From Microglena sp. YARC (Eukaryota > Chlorophyta > Chlorophyceae > Chlamydomonadales > Chlamydomonadaceae), in assembly GCA_022414725.1 (NCBI GenBank), contig CM039462.1, positions 56,855,926-56,919,925 on the forward strand: a stretch of 64,000 nt of DNA, in the 5' to 3' direction. Below, piece after piece: positions 61,201 through 64,000 of the stretch (its first letter is position 1; each line of letters begins with the position of its first letter). Position numbers and translations under genes: made by a program. The notes below the pieces were generated by a model that saw nothing but the letters and a program-made list of their open reading frames with translations, searched no databases and was not told the DNA's origin.

Positions 61201-64000
61201 AAAACATTACCGGTAAATAAAAGAAAAAGCGCTAGTAAGACAAAATAAAAAGTGGCTAGTAAAAAACAAAGATAAAAAGTGCTAGTAATACAAAAAACAA
61301 GGTGCTATTAAAAACGAAAATCAAAAGGTGACAGTAAAACTAACAACCCAAGGCTATGAAAACAAAACATTACCGGTAAAAAAAAAGAAAAAGCGCTAGT
61401 AAGACAAAAATAAAAAGTGCTAGTAAAACAAAGATAAAAAAGTGCTAGTAATACAAAAAAACAAGGTGCTATTAAAACGAAAATCAAAAGGTGACAGTAA
61501 AACTAAAACCCAAGGTGCTATGAAAACAAAACATTACCGGTAAAATAAAAGAAAAAGCGCTAGTAAGACAAAAATAAAAAGTGCTAGTAAAACAAAGATA
61601 AAAAGTGCTAGTAATACAAAAAACAAGGTGCTATTAAAACGAAAATCAAAAGGTGACAGTAAAACTAAAACCCAAGGTGCTATGAAAACAAAACATTACC
61701 GGTAAAATAAAAGAAAAAGCGCTAGTAAGACAAAAATAAAAAGTGCTAGTAAAACAAAGAATAAAAGTGCTAGTAATACAAAAAACAAGGTGCTATTAAA
61801 ACGAAAATCAAAAGGTGACAGTAAAACTAAAACCCAAGGTGCTATGAAAACAAAACATTACCGGTAAAATAAAAGAAAAAGCGCTAGTAAGACAAAAATA
61901 AAAAGTGCTAGTAAAACAAAAACAAAAAGTGCTAGTAATACAAAAAACAAGGTGCTATTAAAACGAAAATCAAAAGGTGACAGTAAAACTAAAACCCAAG
62001 GTGCTATGAAAACAAAACATTACCGGTAAAATAAAAGAAAAAGCGCTAGTAAGACAAAAATAAAAAGTGCTAGTAAAACAAAATAAAAGTGCTAGTAATA
62101 CAAAAAACAAGGTGCTATTAAAAACGAAAATCAAAAGGTGACAGTAAAACTAAAACCCAAGGTGCTATGAAAACAAAATTACCGGTAAAATAAAAGACAA
62201 AAATAAAAAAGTGCTAGTAAACGCTAGTAGAGAAAATCAAAAGACAGTAAAGCTATGAAAACTGTAACGCTACAAAAATAAAAAGTGCTAGTAAAAGTGC
62301 TAGTAATACAAAAAACAAGGTGCTATTAAAACGAAAATCAAAAAGGTGACAGTAAAAACTAAAACCCAAGGTGCTATGAAAACAAAACATTAAAAAAAAA
62401 GAAAAAGCAAAACAAAGTGCTAGTATACTAAAGTGCTATTAAATCAAAAGGTGACAGTAAAAAGGTAAGTGCGCTACTACTCAAAGACTAAAACTGCTAT
62501 TAAATCAAAAGGTGACAGTAAAACTAAAACCCAAGGTGCTATGAAAACAAAACATTACCGTAAAATAAAAAAAAGCGCCAGTGCTAGTAAAACAAAAACA
62601 AAAAGTGCTAGTAAACAAAAAAACAAGGTGCTATTAAACGAAAATCAAAAGGTGACAGTAAAACTAAAACCCAAGGTGCTATGAAAAAAAACATTACCGC
62701 GCTAGTAAGACAAAAATAAAAGTGCTAGTAAAACAAGATAAAAAGTGCTAGTAATACAAAAACAAGGTGCTATTAAAACGAAAATCAAAAGGTGACAGTA
62801 AAACTAAAACCCAAGGTGCTATGAAAACAAAACATTACCGGTAAAATAAAAGAAAAAGCGCTAGTAAGACAAAAATAAAAAGTGCTAGTAAAAACAAAAA
62901 CAAAAAGTGCTAGTAATACAAAAACAAGGTGCTATTAAAACGAAAATCAAAAGGTGACAGTAAAAACTAAAACCCAAGGTGCTATGAAAACAAAACATTA
63001 CCGGTAAAATAAAAGAAAAAGCGCTAGTAAGACAAAAATAAAAAGTGCTAGTAAAACAAAAACAAAAAGTGCTAGTAATACAAAAAACAAGGTGCTATTA
63101 AAACGAAAATCAAAAAGGTGACAGTAAAAACTAAAACCCAAGGTGCTATGAAAACAAAACATTACGGTAAAATAAAAGAAAAAGCGCTAGTAAGACAAAA
63201 ATAAAAAGTGCTAGTAAAACAAAAACAAAAAGTGCTAGTAATACAAAAAACAAGGTGCTATTAAAACGAAAATCAAAAGGTGACAGTAAAACTAAAACAA
63301 GGTGCTATGAAAACAAAACATTACCGGTAAAATAAAGAAAAAGCGCTAGTAAGACAAAAATAAAAAGTGCTAGTAAAACAAAGATAAAAAGTGCTAGTAA
63401 TACAAAAAACAAGGTGCTATTAAAACGAAAATCAAAAGGTGACAGTAAAACTAAAACCCAAGGTGCTATGAAAACAAAACATTACCGGTAAAATAAAAGA
63501 AAAAAAAGCGTAATACTAGTAAGACAAAAATAAAAAAGTGCTAGTAAAACAAAAACAAAACGAAAATGCTAAAAAAGTAAAAACAAAAAAAAGTGCTAAG
63601 GTGCTATTAAAACGAAAACAAAAAATCAAAAGGTGACAGTAAAAACTAAAACCCAAGGTGCTATGAAAACAAAACATTACCGGTAAAATAAAAGAAAAAG
63701 CGCTAGTAAGACAAAAATAAAAAGTGCTAGTAAAACAAAGATAAAAAAGTGCTAGTAATACAAAAACAAGGTGCTATTAAAACGAAAATCAAAAGGTGAC
63801 AGTAAAACTAAAACCCAAGGTGCTATGAAAACAAAACATTACCGGTAAAATAAAAGAAAAAGCGCTAGTAAGACAAAAATAAAAAGTGCTAGTAAAACAA
63901 AGATAAAAATGCTAGTAATACAAAAAAACAAGGTGCTATTAAAACGAAAATCAAAAGGTGACAGTAAAACTAAAAACCCAAGGTGCTATGAAAACAAAAC
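55260..64000. repeat. ~163-bp A-rich satellite, ~54 units, with six-subunit internal structure
   Basis: CCGGTAAAATAAAAG recurs every 162-163 bp (for example 59751, 59914, 60076, 60239). Each unit has six related 23-34 bp subunits sharing a GTGCTAGTAAAAC-like core (variants GTGCTATTAAAAC, GTGACAGTAAAAC, GCGCTAGTAAGAC). 59350-62150 is nearly homogeneous, 55400-59300 is riddled with indels, and 62180-62480 and 63490-63620 are rearranged. The array runs off the window end. Confidence 0.95.

Noticed and set aside
60955..62684. Lys-rich frames in the satellite (KTKIKSASKTK)
   Set aside because: A-rich tandem repeat; the 163-bp period shifts the frame every unit, so frames close quickly.

Overview
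The window is nuclear DNA from a eukaryote, most likely a green alga of the chlorophyte/chlorophycean type. The main gene is split by GT-AG introns. It encodes a receptor-type class III nucleotide cyclase with the two-cyclase-domain layout I associate with chlorophyte cyclases, and a TGTAA motif (the chlorophycean polyadenylation signal) lies 72 bases after its stop codon. The species cannot be fixed from the sequence.

One plus-strand gene occupies about 2.6-48.0 kb. I can chain 24 exons (about 5.0 kb of coding sequence, 1,675 codons plus stop) with consistent phases. In order the product has: an extracellular family 1 (MalE/UgpB-like) solute-binding domain, a Pro-rich stalk, one transmembrane helix, a first cyclase homology domain (C1), a second one (C2) carrying a roughly 310-residue low-complexity insertion, and a basic Ser/Thr/Gly-rich tail. 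C1 keeps both metal-binding Asp positions but lacks the transition-state Asn/Arg pair. C2 keeps the Asn/Arg pair but has lost the first metal Asp. The two would therefore build one active site together, as in the C1/C2 arrangement of mammalian membrane adenylyl cyclases. The N-terminal exon(s) and start codon were not found with confidence; a weak candidate lies at 1711-1792.

Almost 90% of the gene is intron, and the introns are unusual. In 20 of 23 I can see extra, usually tandem, same-orientation copies of the neighbouring exon's edge together with its splice site, expanded into minisatellites. Many introns are also compositionally polar: G/T-rich in the 5' part and C/A-rich in the 3' part, with long poly-G and poly-C runs. 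The introns also hold mobile-element remains: a 703-bp TA-flanked terminal-inverted-repeat element (9.15-9.85 kb), a tRNA-derived SINE with perfect A and B boxes (15.4 kb) and relatives, and a decayed minus-strand LINE fragment flanked by inverted repeats (25.7-26.5 kb).

From 48 to 54 kb the sequence is intergenic: AT-rich microsatellites, a small foldback element present twice, and repeats whose second copies carry many small indels, suggesting poorer base accuracy. An unrecognised minus-strand open frame sits at 51.8-52.2 kb. A gap of exactly 1,000 N (54,110-55,109) follows. The rest (55.3-64.0 kb) is an A-rich tandem satellite with a unit of about 163 bp that is itself built from six related 23-34 bp subunits. 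Its core is nearly homogeneous and its left flank degenerate.
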